Of a stretch of DNA of 64,000 bases, positions 1-9,990 are shown one piece after another. Within the stretch, counting starts at the first letter, position 1. The number at the start of each line of letters is the position of its first letter. The notes under the pieces were generated by a model. That model was not told the DNA's origin. It worked only from the letters and a program-made list of their open reading frames with translations, and did not search any database. Source of the stretch: Pinus tabuliformis (taxonomy: Eukaryota > Streptophyta > Pinopsida > Pinales > Pinaceae); the NCBI GenBank assembly GCA_031772625.1, contig CM062817.1:884406184-884470183 (forward strand), in the 5' to 3' direction. The position numbers and the translations under genes were made by a program.

Positions 1-1680
1 GCAGACCAGTCTTCAAAGATCGACATATCCTTTGAGCATTGGACTGCCACCATATGCAGGGTAGTATGCTTTTTCATTGTTCCCTCCTGGGGAACAACCA
101 TATGAGAATTTACAACAAAATTAAGGTCAAACTGAGTGGTTGGGTACCAATACTGCCACAACAACCAAGGGTTGTATATTCAATGCAATCGATCCAACCC
201 ATGTCGAATATTTCCACTACACTTGCTATTGTGACTGTGTCACAAGTATAAACACTGCCTGGTGTGTCTCAACCTCAAGTCTCTCAGGTTTCAATACAAC
301 AGCCTCTTGTCTCTATGGCTCAATCACAACCTCAGGTTAGTGCTTCCTTACCTGGAACGACTCAAGCTCAAACGTGTATTATCACCCCACATCTTGGTCA
401 ATCTTCAAGTATTGGGCAACAACAAATGGTCCAACAACTATGGCTGGTACAATACCAACAACCGCAATTCCAGCAAACCCAACCTCAGTTTGGGCTTGGT
501 CAATATCAAACCTACCGAGGACCTGAGCAACAAGGCTTTGCAGGTAATGGACAGCCACATTTTCAAAATGGTTATCAACAACCACACTATACTAGTTATG
601 TCCAACAACCTTATCAAAGTTACCAACATCAGATACATTACGCTGGTATGCAAAGACCTACTGCTCAGGCGATTCCATCTTATCCTGGGTATGCTTCACA
701 TAACCTGAATCAATAATTGCCTTTTGTAGCAACTCTAGAATTACCGAATTTGAACCGGCTAACAAATTATCTAATTGCATATGCCCCTTGGTGGCCAGCG
801 ATTCCTCATAAACTTCCCTCCGATATTCCTAAATTCAATGGAAATCTAGGTGAATATCCATCGAATCACGTAATGACTTTTCATTTGTTGTGCTCATATA
901 ACACCTTGAATGATGATTCGATTAGGCTTTGCCTTTTTCAGAGAATGCTCACTGGTTCGGCAGCGAAATGGTATATTGAATTGCCTAGAGCTTCGTTCGA
1001 TAACTTTAGTGCCCTTGCCACTACTTTTCTAACCCAATTTCAGTTACCCATAAGGTACGAAACAGGAACAGAACTCCTTACCAACTTTAAACAGACCACA
1101 ACCACTCACATATCTGATCATATTCATGAGTGGCGACATTGTCGTCAAATGGTAAAGACGTATGTTCCTGATCAGCTTTTAGCTGAGTGGTTTATTAATT
1201 CCTTATTGCCTTCTATAACTAAGGACGTGGCGAAAGGAGGAGTTGTCACTGAAGAGCAAGTCATTGCTCGTGCCCAATATTTAGACTTGATATATACTCA
1301 GTTTAGCATGCTCTACGACAAAATTCTTGACGCTCCTAGACCAGAATTTTCTGTTCCACCCCCTCCTAAATCAAATAGGGAATCTCACACCAGTGATGGC
1401 ATCATCGGTGCCTCAAGCATGTAAACCGCAAAGGCTCCATCTGGTAAAGCCCTTGCAGTTTATAGTTAAAAATCAAATGACAAACCTCTTGCCCCAGAGA
1501 TTAGTGCCGTGTCATCTGACAAGGGCAAGAATCCAAAGCAACCAAGGGGCAAGAAGAAAGGGAAAAATAATAAGAAGAAATAGGAGAATTCAACTCCTGA
1601 AAAAGCTTCTGAAAACCCTACTGGTCCCATTATCTTTCTCTTATCCATTACACGTAGAGGAAATCATTGAATTTCTTTAA
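1..1680 (+). pseudogene. Degraded Ty3/gypsy gag (element A, 5' and 3' truncated)
   Basis: One reading frame runs from about 264 to 1680 and is broken by stops at 714-716, 1422-1424, 1467-1469 and 1581-1583. The first part (264-713) is rich in Gln, Pro and Tyr. The part from 717 to 1421 is a plant Ty3/gypsy gag capsid-type domain, with the family pattern LPSDIPKFNGNLGEYP followed by SAAKWYIELP and a conserved ISDHIHEWR segment. A Lys/Arg-rich nucleocapsid-like tail follows (about 1530-1580, GKKKGKNNKKK). No zinc knuckle, protease or RT follows; the frame is lost after about 1700. Sequence before 264 looks like more of the same low-complexity leader in other frames. Family assignment is from the gag pattern. 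The element is old and not coding-competent. Confidence 0.75.
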
Positions 1681-2599
1681 ACTATTGTTTCTAGGGTAGC
1701 TGCCAAACCTAGAGGGCTAGTCGCTCGAAAAGACACTAGTTTTCCCAGAAACAGTGTGAAAATTTCACTGCCAAGGTTTGATTGACTAATAGTAAAAAAG
1801 GAAGATACAGTGACCTCTTTCTCAACTCTTTGAATAACCCTCATTAGTAATTGTTCTAAGATTTATTGCAATCCATAGCTCCAGATCTAAAAAATATCAG
1901 AGGTTGTTCCAACATTTGAAATTGTCTATGCGAAGCAGTCCTGAACCTTGAATGTGTATTCAATACTTAGTTAAAGTATCACTGCTAGTTTTAACTGACA
2001 AGTTGATTATGGTTGAAATGTTTTGAGCATGTGCTAATGCTGTGTAGATGATCATAAGCATATCCCAATGCACAATTGATCAAAATTCATGTTGATATAT
2101 ATTGTTGCAAAGAAAAAGACTTAAGCTTGATTCGTTAATTTTGATCCCATCAATTGATGTAACTTAAGCATAATATAATGAGTGTCTTATTGATGCACTA
2201 ATGCTATAAGCAGAGCCAAATATTTATCATGCAAGTAGTCATCACAAGGCATACGACATATCTAGATAGGGTTAGAGTTTTTGATAAGTAATGCCACCTT
2301 CTGTAGAAGAACAAAGTTATGATAAGGAAATGTGATAACAATGGTCTAGCTTATTGAAAATTAACCAACTTCTTCAAAAATTGTTTTAATAGAAACAATA
2401 TATGACATCATCCCTTGCAATAGGCAGCAAACTACTAACATATATTGTTGTCCATAGAAAAAGCAGAGAATGTGAGAAGAAACTGCTAGTTCATACATTT
2501 GGTAATTGGAAACGTCTCACCCTAAAGATTAGGAACATGTTGATGAAGGCTAAAATGACCAATTGAAGCAAGACTTTAGAGGGATTTATGGATAAACCA
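1681..2599. other. AT-rich sequence with no recognised feature
   Basis: No reading frame or recognisable domain is visible between the gag remnant and the copia remnant. The junction between the two retroelements must lie in this stretch, but I cannot place it. Confidence 0.5.
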
Positions 2600-3390
2600 T
2601 ATTGATTGGATGTTAAAGATACAACTATTGATGGTGTCTGATTGATGACTCTCTTGTTTATCAATGTAAGGGGTAAGTTGTTTTTAAAGGTAAAAATGAA
2701 AGTCCTATTCTTGATGCACTATTCCTTGCACTTAATAATGGAAAAGTTGCTGATCTGCATATGTACATCTTGTAATAATCTGATGAACACCCTATCATTC
2801 ATATGCCTCATTATGAAGACTATGAGTTGATCTATGGATGAGCCTCATATATTGGATAACTGCATGTTGAGATATTTGTGTGATTCTCTTATCTATAATC
2901 AGGGATACAATACTAAAATCTAAGATTCCATGTATATCCTGATGTTGGTTCAGTTGGCAGTGTGATGGATGGAAAGAGCACATCTAGTGTTGTATCTCTT
3001 GATTCTGTTGCTTTGTAAGCACTTTTGAGGCTGAATGAATATAGCATCAAGTATGACTTATTAGGAAGACAGTTGGTGAGTCAATTATGCTCGTGTTGAT
3101 AATCATCGTTGCATATTGTGATATTCTTGAGTGGGATTCATTTTTCAGATAATCCATGTTCCACGACAACTCCAAGTATTGGGTACCACTTTATTTTGAT
3201 ATGGTACATTGGAAAGATACCAAGCTTTATCATTGTTGGTTGGATAAACAAATTTTTGTCATAGCCTCTTGGTAAAATCAAGATTATCTTCAGAGAGAGG
3301 TTAGGATTCATGGAAGGACCCTCTCATGAGGATCATGCTTGAGTTGGACATTGAGCTCTGGGAGTTCCTAAGGATTTGAGGTATTTCTTG
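2600..3390 (+). pseudogene. Ty1/copia RNase H remnant (3' end of pol)
   Basis: Read across several frames, this stretch matches the C-terminal RNase H part of copia polyproteins. Around 2937-3000 is a degraded form of the 'DADWAGS..D.KSTSG' block (GSVGSVMDGKSTSSVVS). FHDNSK lies at about 3159-3176, followed by DMVHWKDTKLYH. At about 3261-3340 is PLGKIKIIFRERLGFMEGP, matching the copia C-terminal 'TKPL.K.KF..FRE.LG' segment. Stops and frameshifts break it throughout. It lies in the same direction as the hairpin repeats and LTR that follow, so it is the end of the same copia element. Upstream RT and integrase are not visible. Confidence 0.7.
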
Positions 3391-3394
3391 GAGC

Positions 3395-3920
3395 AATGAG
3401 TGACCATAGGGTGAGTGGTTCACCTTCCCCTATGATACCCCATGATGGTTGACATGTGTGTAGGGTGAGTGGTTCACCTTCCCCTACAATTGATGGCATA
3501 TGCATATGATGAGTGGTTCACCTTCTCCTATGGCATATAAGCAGGATAAGTGGTTCACCTTCTCCTACAAACAACCCAATGAGAGATGCATATAAGCATT
3601 TGTTGGTTGTCACATGTGGACATGTCGATGGGATGTGGTTCATCATTTCCCCACATGTAGGATGCTTATTCCCTACGATCGATGGTTGACATGTCGATGG
3701 GACATGGTTCATCCTTTCGCCATGAGTAGGATCCTTCCTACGCTTGATTGGTTGACATGCATGTAGGACGTGGTTCATTCTTTCCCTACTCTCGGTGGTT
3801 TGCATGCATGTAGGATGTGTTTTATCCTTTCCCTACGATGCTTGTGACTGTAGGATGTGGTTCATCCTTTCCCTATGTGTGATTGTGAGCAAGATGTGAT
3901 TTATTCTTTCCCTGCTATTA
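3395..3920 (+). repeat. Array of about ten diverged short repeats, each able to fold into a hairpin
   Basis: A core of the type GTAGGATGTGGTTCATCC followed by a C/T-rich stretch recurs near 3403, 3459, 3509, 3541, 3629, 3690, 3762, 3809, 3851 and 3892, with uneven spacing (about 35-90 bp). The first copies carry a GGTGA/TCACC stem, later ones GGATG/CATCC, with a GTGGT or TGGTT loop. The array sits between the RNase H remnant and the LTR, that is, in the 3' untranslated part of the copia element. Confidence 0.7.
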
Positions 3921-4298
3921 CTTCAGTATCTTCCTACCCATATAGTCTGGGACACGTGGGAAGTACCTCTCATCTGGCCAATGAGTTGGGAAAAGTGGAT
4001 AGGGACCATAGCATTAATATTCGATGCATCGTGCATTGTCATACTCCTTATGTCTAGGATGAATGATGTTCAACAACTTGATCTGGGATCAAGTCTGATT
4101 GAGGTTCTACCTCCGGAGTGACTTTTGTCAGTGGAGAGTGGTAAGGTCTTGTGATTCAATCTCGATCAATTACTCTTCATTATTCATGTCAGTGTTCAAC
4201 AGAGCATAAATGAGATGAGATACAAAAATGGTACGTGACGACATGATAGTTCATGATGACAAGATGGCATGATAGATTGGCAGGTGGAATTCTCCCTA

Positions 4299-4310
4299 GT
4301 TGAGAGGGAG
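4299..4310 (+). other. Copia polypurine tract
   Basis: The purine-rich GTTGAGAGGGAG abuts the TGTTAAAATTGG start of the LTR, as expected for the plus-strand primer of a Ty1/copia element. Confidence 0.75.
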
Positions 4311-4992
4311 TGTTAAAATTGGCAACTAGGGCCAAATTCCACTATTGGACAACTCATATGTTTGAGATGATTATTGCATTGAATTCCTTTTTTCAAGACA
4401 ACCAAAATCAACCTAAATATCACCAAATTTGGATGAGAAAAAATACTTATTTATTCAAAAGGAATTCTATAAGGCATGACCTTATCAAGGTGGGAAAAAT
4501 TTAAAATTTGAAATTTGAATTTGCCTCCATGTGTTAAGGTCAGCGTCACCTCCATAAGGAAAAAACGTTATGTTTAATTGTATATATATATATGGGCATC
4601 CTCCAAACTCATGAGACACATCCAATGGGTTATCACATCAAGATATATCCCTCTGAAATATATGAAGGATTGAGGCAGCTAGACAAATGCAGGATGAAGG
4701 GTCTTTTGACATCTCTTATTTAGGGTTGTTGGTGTGCCCTAACGAGAGCTCAAGTTGCACAGAAAAACCATTAAAAACACAACTAGTCTTGAGGGAAAAT
4801 TATTAGTGATTGTCTATATTCATGGTGTGAAAAGACCATGTTTAGTCATTCAAAGCTCTTCCACTATCAAGCCTAGGGCATTTTGCTAACCAAAAATTTT
4901 AGGTTATTTTGCAAAACGTTTCCACCTCTTATTCATCGTGCTTCTCAAAGTCTACCTATTTTCAATACGAAAATGTTAAGAAATCCCCAACA
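4311..4992 (+). repeat. Ty1/copia LTR (682 bp)
   Basis: It begins TGTTAAAATTGG and ends CCCCAACA, so the ends form a short inverted repeat (TGTT...AACA). A polypurine tract lies directly upstream and a primer-binding-like site directly downstream. A TATA-rich run (about 4578-4594) may be the promoter. Having internal sequence signals on both sides means it is neither a simple 5' nor a simple 3' LTR. No second copy is visible in the window. Confidence 0.75.
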
Positions 4993-4993
4993 A

Positions 4994-5010
4994 TTGTGGT
5001 AGAGCGTAGG
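4994..5010 (+). other. Copia primer-binding site, initiator Met-tRNA type, with a 3-base deletion
   Basis: TTGTGGTAGAGC follows the LTR end. The usual copia site is TGGTATCAGAGC; removing TCA from it gives the sequence seen, and the following GTAGGC also resembles the family consensus context. This marks the start of a second internal region to the right, of which only a leader-like stretch remains. Confidence 0.65.
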
Positions 5011-5287
5011 CTTATCTGAATGGAGCTTATCAAAACCTATGAAGGACGAGTTCATTTGGTATGAAACGAGGAGAGAAGTACATACCAATATGACCAAATA
5101 AACTCTTTATAAACTCTTTACTTTCTCATATATAAATGAATAAACTATTATAAGAAAATATATGAAATTCAGTGAACACCCTCATCATAAAATCGAAAAA
5201 CTACCCTAATGAATAACTGATTTAAAAAATATTATGAAAATATGAAATATACTTTAAAAATTCGACGGTATTGATAAAATTTCAGTT
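5011..5287. other. AT-rich, possibly copia leader
   Basis: No ORF or domain. By position it may be 5' leader of the copia copy whose PBS is at 4994. Confidence 0.3.
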
Positions 5288-5419
5288 GCTGCTGTATATA
5301 TAAATCAAGATCCCTACATATAACTTCACGGGCTGCTGTATATATAAATCAAGATCCCTACATATAACTTCACGGGCTGCTGTATATATAAATCAAGATC
5401 CCTACATATAACTTCACAG
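5288..5419. repeat. 44-bp tandem repeat, three copies
   Basis: Copies start at 5288, 5332 and 5376, begin GCTGCTGTATATATAAATCA and are almost identical; the third differs only at its end. The near identity points to recent expansion. It lies about 100 bp past the 3' end of the H3-like pseudogene. Confidence 0.9.
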
Positions 5420-5514
5420 TCCACAAATTCAGATATAATGTAAGACCTTACAAGTAGATCCAGTGCATCTTTTGATAAAGCATTAGCATAGGAGTTTAAC
5501 TCTGAAAGATGGAG

Positions 5515-5923
5515 GACCCTCTTAGTATGGGTGGCGCACAGCTACAGGTGGTGGTTTGTGTGAGAGGCCAACAAGGAATGCCTCCGCCGCTTCTCGCAGC
5601 GCCGCCAGCGCAGAGCGTCGGAATTGAACGTTGCTTTTCTTGAAGTCACGGGCGACTTCTTTCAGGAGTTGGGTACCCTTATGATGCTTTAACCTCTCAC
5701 GCAGGGTGACAACAGTAGACTTCATCGTTGCTGCACTTTCCCTCGCGCCCTTTCTTTTCCTCTGAGCCTTCGGTGCCCTCCTTCCCTTCCTCCTCGGTGC
5801 CTTCCCACCCATCCACTTCCTCGGTGCCTTCCCACCCTCTGTTTTCCTCGGTGCCGGGCAAAGCGGACACCTGGGTGCCTTCCCACCCTCTGTTTTCCTC
5901 GATGTCTGCATGGCGCGAACCAT
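5515..5923 (-). pseudogene. Histone H3-family gene, frameshifted and with an expanded tail
   Basis: From the ATG at 5923 the product starts MVRAMQTSRKTEGGKAPR, clearly related to the H3 tail start (ARTKQTARKSTGGKAPR). GGKAPR then recurs twice more (KTEGGKAPRKWMGGKAPR), coded by a tandem DNA repeat at about 5800-5900. The fold region follows: LRERLKHHKGTQLL, then VARDFKKSNVQFRRSALAAL and REAAEAFLVGL, matching H3 from LREIRKYQKSTELL to AAEAYLVGL. About 11 residues equivalent to IRKLPFQRLVR are missing, and loop 1 has one extra residue compared with H3, as some CENH3 proteins do. After VGL the frame shifts: the current frame ends at 5522, while another frame at 5515-5541 encodes LCATHTKRV, matching LCAIHAKRV. 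The last helix is not seen. The start at 5923 rather than 5995 is favoured by the TATA box. A nucleosomal H3 function is unlikely. It may descend from H3 or CENH3; the tail favours H3. Confidence 0.8.
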
Positions 5924-5976
5924 TTTCTCTCTTCGCTGCAACACACCAAATGCTATTGCCTCCCCGTTCTGCCTTC

Positions 5977-5984
5977 TATATATA
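5977..5984 (-). promoter_or_regulatory. TATA box of the H3-like gene
   Basis: TATATATA on the minus strand lies about 54 bp upstream of the ATG at 5923, leaving room for a short 5' leader. It sits inside a longer in-frame extension, so the shorter start is preferred. Confidence 0.6.
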
Positions 5985-6076
5985 ACTCTCAACATTTATT
6001 TATTTTTATTCAAATTCAATTGCGCATTTTATTTAACCCATCGCAACCGTCCGAATTCCGTAATTAATCGACGCCG

Positions 6077-6084
6077 GCGGATCG
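6077..6084 (-). promoter_or_regulatory. Histone octamer-like promoter motif
   Basis: CGATCCGC on the minus strand matches the core of the plant histone type I/octamer element (CGATCCGCG / GATCCGCG) except for the final base. It lies about 93 bp upstream of the TATA box, flanked by two copies of TCGGACGGT (near 6050 and 6090). This suggests the copy arose by DNA duplication of a histone locus rather than by retroposition of a spliced mRNA. Confidence 0.5.
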
Positions 6085-7076
6085 TGACCGTCCGATTTCC
6101 TCAACTCGTTCGTTCTTAACCATTAGACCAAGTCAAAATTTTTATATCCAATTTTTCCGGGTTTTCATTATTCATTTTCCCTAATCATGGCACCATTATC
6201 ATTGTCATCATCACCATACCACCATACCTACAGTGATATTTGTAAGATAGGCACTTAAATTAAAATATTGCCATGTCATGTGGAAGATCAAAAAGTTATT
6301 TTTTTCCTTATTAAAAATAACTTTATTGGATTTTTTTCCCACACGGAAAAAAATTAGTGGATAAGAACATATGGACATTACACAACATGAATTTGAAATA
6401 AAATATAAGCATTCACAGTGTCTACATAATTGTAGTTTTATATAGTAAACCATTTTAGCCCTAGCAATACAAAAAAAAATGGTAAATATCTAAATTATGA
6501 AATGAAATGAGCTAAGTTTAAGTACTCTATAGTGATGGTTCATGTCATTTATAAATTTCATTGATCTAAGAGGTTTATTTTACAAATGGGTATAATAGTG
6601 ATGTGTAAGTATGTTCGTGCTCACCGTGGGATTGACATGTGTCCTCTTAAAATAAAAATAAAATATTTTCTACATGAAAAATCAATATCAACTATAATAT
6701 AAAACAAAAATGAATATGTTATGCATGTTTAGTTAGTTTCCTATATAACATAATATAATTATGTAAAGTAATTAGAAGTAAAAAAATGTTCAAGTGAAAT
6801 GTTTAACCTTGTCTAATCTATATAGCATTTAAAAATACAATTTAAACAATGAAAAATTACACGTTGTATTTTGCACTCTAAAATAAATTTTCACCTGAAG
6901 AAATTTGATCTCTTTCTGCTCATGTTAGATCTGGAGTTAGATGGATCTACACTGGACATATATAGAAAAAATATATTGTTGTGAGTTAATGATGTTATTG
7001 AGTAACTCAAGCCATCATTGGTCATCCAAAACAATAAAATCCCTATAACTCATCAAAGGCAATTACATCGATATAA

Positions 7077-7299
7077 CTAGTTTGTCTTAAGTAGGGGAAG
7101 GGCACACTAAATAGAATGCGAAAACCGTATATATTTAAAACTCAATTTAATTTAGTTTAACTAGTTTGTCTTAAGTAGGGGAAGGGCACACTAAATAGAA
7201 TGCGAAAACCGTATATATTTAAAACTCAATTTAATTTAGTTTCATTGTTTATAAAGTATATACTCAATTTAATTTAGTTTCATTGTTTATAAAGTATAT
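7077..7299. repeat. Two short tandem duplications (84 bp x2, then 38 bp x2) private to copy A
   Basis: TTTGTCTTAAGTAGGGG occurs at 7081 and 7165 (period 84). ACTCAATTTAATTTAG occurs again at 7224 and 7262 (period 38). The matching place in copy B (about 13815-13907) has one copy of each. Confidence 0.85.
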
Positions 7300-7747
7300 A
7301 GGATCAACTATTACTGGAGCTACACGGTCTGCAGCTCTATTGAGCACATCTCCAGGGAAAAAAAATACAAAAGCCGATTCACTTTCTAAAATGGGACTCC
7401 TTGCTTCACTGGTATATGGCATTTAGAGATTTTCTCTGAGGGAAAAACCTTCCAGATCTGTGATTTTGCATTTCCCGAATTCTAGTCACAGTTGATCTAC
7501 ATGCCATTCAATTCTCAAACTGCTTATGCTCTCTTTTATTATGTTTTCTTCTTATAGCCTTTCCACATGGTAAACTGAAAGTTTTTTGGACATATGTTGT
7601 TTTTAGTTTTGGATATGCTGCCATTAGTACTAATCTTATGAGCTTAAGTCTATTTGGACTAATGACTTTATATAACCATCTCAGATGTATCTTCTTATTG
7701 GACCTTATATCTCTCATATAATATAAAGCTTTTTCGTTTCTGAAAAA
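7299..7747 (+). mobile_element. Retroposed insertion with A-tail and 8-bp target duplication
   Basis: The target duplication AAAGTATA occurs at 7291-7298 and 7748-7755. The insert ends in an A run after CTTTTTCGTTTCTG. Copy B holds the empty site, with one AAAGTATA at 13900-13907. The A-tail, variable target duplication and lack of inverted ends fit a non-LTR retroposed sequence, such as a 5'-truncated LINE 3' end or a SINE. I see no tRNA-like A/B boxes, so a LINE 3' end is more likely. No ORF of note lies inside. Confidence 0.8.
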
Positions 7748-8282
7748 AAAGTATAATGGAATAAATCATTATTATTCATCTTATTATGTGACTTTTAAAA
7801 GTCCATATAATTCATAGACATAATATTCCTTCAATAATTACCTAACTCATCTCAAGCTTTAAAAAAACAACAATCAAATTAATCAAATTATAGTATAAGT
7901 AGGAAAAAGAGGTGAAAATATTTTCCCAAAACACAATATTCTTTGACACACTTTAATGATGAAGCCCTCAAAGTCTCTTGTGATTAAACATCTAAGAAAT
8001 CTCTACTTCAACATGCCTATATAATATGAAAAGTGATTGCACTAAGAGTGTGTGGGGGCTAATATATTTATATGCTAGAGATGGCGTGTGTAAGGTTATT
8101 TTAAAAAACGTTAATAATGTAAAAATCAATGTCAGCCATAAATTAAATACTACAATTTTCACATTTATTTTATATCAAACTTTATATAGTAAAACAAAGT
8201 AATTGAAATTATATAAAGGATGTAAAGGTAAAAAAAAAAAATTATGAATATGTTCATGTTGGGCATTTGTGTGGATATGTTT

Positions 8283-8690
8283 AGAAATGGGGAAATATTA
8301 GGAAAAATATAATTATTAAATTTTATCTAATAATTCTGCCTACCTTCATCCACTTTTTACTAAGTTGTATTAGGTAAAATATAATACTATAATATTACAT
8401 TTTACCCAATGTTTCTCCTCAACGGGCCACTTCTTATTGTAGTTTTTCTTTATAATTGAAGTTTAAAAGTAAACAAACTCAACTATAAAATTAGTAGGGG
8501 TGAGGGGGGATATTGAGTTAAATCTAATATTTAGGTTGGGGTGTGACAAGAAATATTAGATAAAATGTAATAATTTTATGTTTTAATTAGTATTTCTCCC
8601 CACCCTTGGCCACTTTTTATTGGATGGGGGTGGTAATACATATTGGGTAACATATAATATCGTAATATTATATTTTATCTAAGATTTCCC
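8283..8690. repeat. Cluster of successive imperfect palindromes (copy A)
   Basis: At least four 35-45 bp inverted repeats follow one another, each of the type ATTGGGTAAAATATAATA ... TATTACATTTTACCCAAT, separated by G- or C-rich spacers (GGTGAGGGGGGA, CCCCACCC). The matching cluster in copy B is at about 15240-15650. It may be a foldback or MITE-type element, but outer ends and a target duplication were not fixed. Confidence 0.6.
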
Positions 8691-8887
8691 CTCACCTGAT
8701 TTAATTTTTATTATTATTTTTTTTAATATTTGAGGTTCATAAGTAAACTTAACTTCTAGGTAAACATTTGATCCTAGTATGGTAGAGATGTTGTAATCTT
8801 TAACATTTTGACTCGATGAAAATATAAAAGTAATACTTGTATTTTTGTTTTCAATTATAATTAATTATAAACAATAATTAAACCACT

Positions 8888-9028
8888 TTAGATCCATCTT
8901 ACCTCTGGATCTACCAAGCACTGATAGAGATCAAATTTCTTCAGATGCAAATCTCTTTTAAAGTGAAAATAGCTTTGATCCCTCTGGGCGCTTGGCAGAA
9001 CCAGAGTTAAGATGAATCTAGGTTGCTA
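8888..9028. repeat. Foldback repeat 1, copy A (about 140 bp palindrome)
   Basis: The left arm GATCCATCTTACCTCTGG ... GAGATCAAATTTCTT pairs with the right arm GCTTTGATCCCTCTGG ... CCAGAGTTAAGATG around a short centre. The same arms recur at 9866-9990, 15842-15975 and 16822-16960, with single right arms at about 6893-6957 and 13620-13690. Confidence 0.75.
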
Positions 9029-9226
9029 ATACAACTTTTTGGCTAATTAAATATTAGGCCTTGAAAACATTTCAATGATGAATATTGTTACATTAATCTA
9101 TATGACAAGGTGAACCAGAGTTAAGATGAATCTAGGTTGCTAATACAACCTTTTGGCTAATTAAATATTAGGCCTTGAAAAAATTTCAATGATGAATATT
9201 GTTACATTAATCTATATGACAAGGTA
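8999..9226. repeat. 114-bp tandem duplication private to copy A
   Basis: AACCAGAGTTAAGATGAATC starts at 8999 and again at 9113, and the two units are nearly identical. Copy B has one unit at about 15953. Confidence 0.9.
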
Positions 9227-9865
9227 GCATTAATATGTCAATGACGAAGAATATTACATCCATTCGTGCAACAAGAAAACATAATTAAAGATAACACCCA
9301 ACCATGTGTCAAGTGTAGTTGGTCTTAGTAGTCAATGCATATCTATGAAAGGCAAGTGAAAAACATGGTTGCTAAAAAAAATAGAAAAATAACCAAACAA
9401 AATAATGAAATGCATAAAAGTTGAGTTTAGCACAAAATCAACTCATTTCATAATGATGTCATGGTGATTATTAAAAAATAGACTTAATATAATTGAATTG
9501 AATTTCAATTTGAAAACCAAGTAGCATTTATTATTAAAAAATTCCAAAAGAAAAAAGAAATACGACTCTTCTTACATAATAACACACTACCCTCATTGTT
9601 ACATTATCTCCTTCAAGCAAATATTGTAGGTGAGGGTTGAGAAATGATATTAAATACTTAAATCTACAATTATTTTTAATTCGAACATCTAAATATTCAA
9701 TATATTTATGGCTATTTATGGAATTTTATTCATGAGAGTGTCAATATTTTATGTTGTATTTCCCAGTATGGTAGAGACGTAATGTTTAACATTTTGACCC
9801 AATGAAAAACATAAAATTAATAATTATATTTCTATTTGTAATTATAATTAATGATTAAACCAGCA

Positions 9866-9990
9866 TATATCCATCTTAACTTTGAATCTACCAAGCACCG
9901 AGAGGGATCAAATTTCTTGAGATGCAAATATATTTTAAAATGAAAAGATATTTGATCTCTCTCGGCACTTGGTAGACCCAAACTTAAGAT
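9866..9990. repeat. Foldback repeat 2, copy A
   Basis: Same arm sequences as the palindrome at 8888 (ATCCATCTTAAC ... CAAGCACCGAGAGGGATCAA and its inverse). It adjoins the 3' end of the LINE fragment. Confidence 0.75.

Noticed and set aside
3518-3805. Minus-strand 95-residue ORF with repeated MNHVPSTCQP motif
   Set aside because: Arises from the copia hairpin-repeat array; no start context or domain support.
5728-6119. Plus-strand Ser/Pro-rich ORFs at the H3 locus
   Set aside because: Antisense of the repeated GGKAPR tail; the H3 similarity and promoter are on the minus strand.
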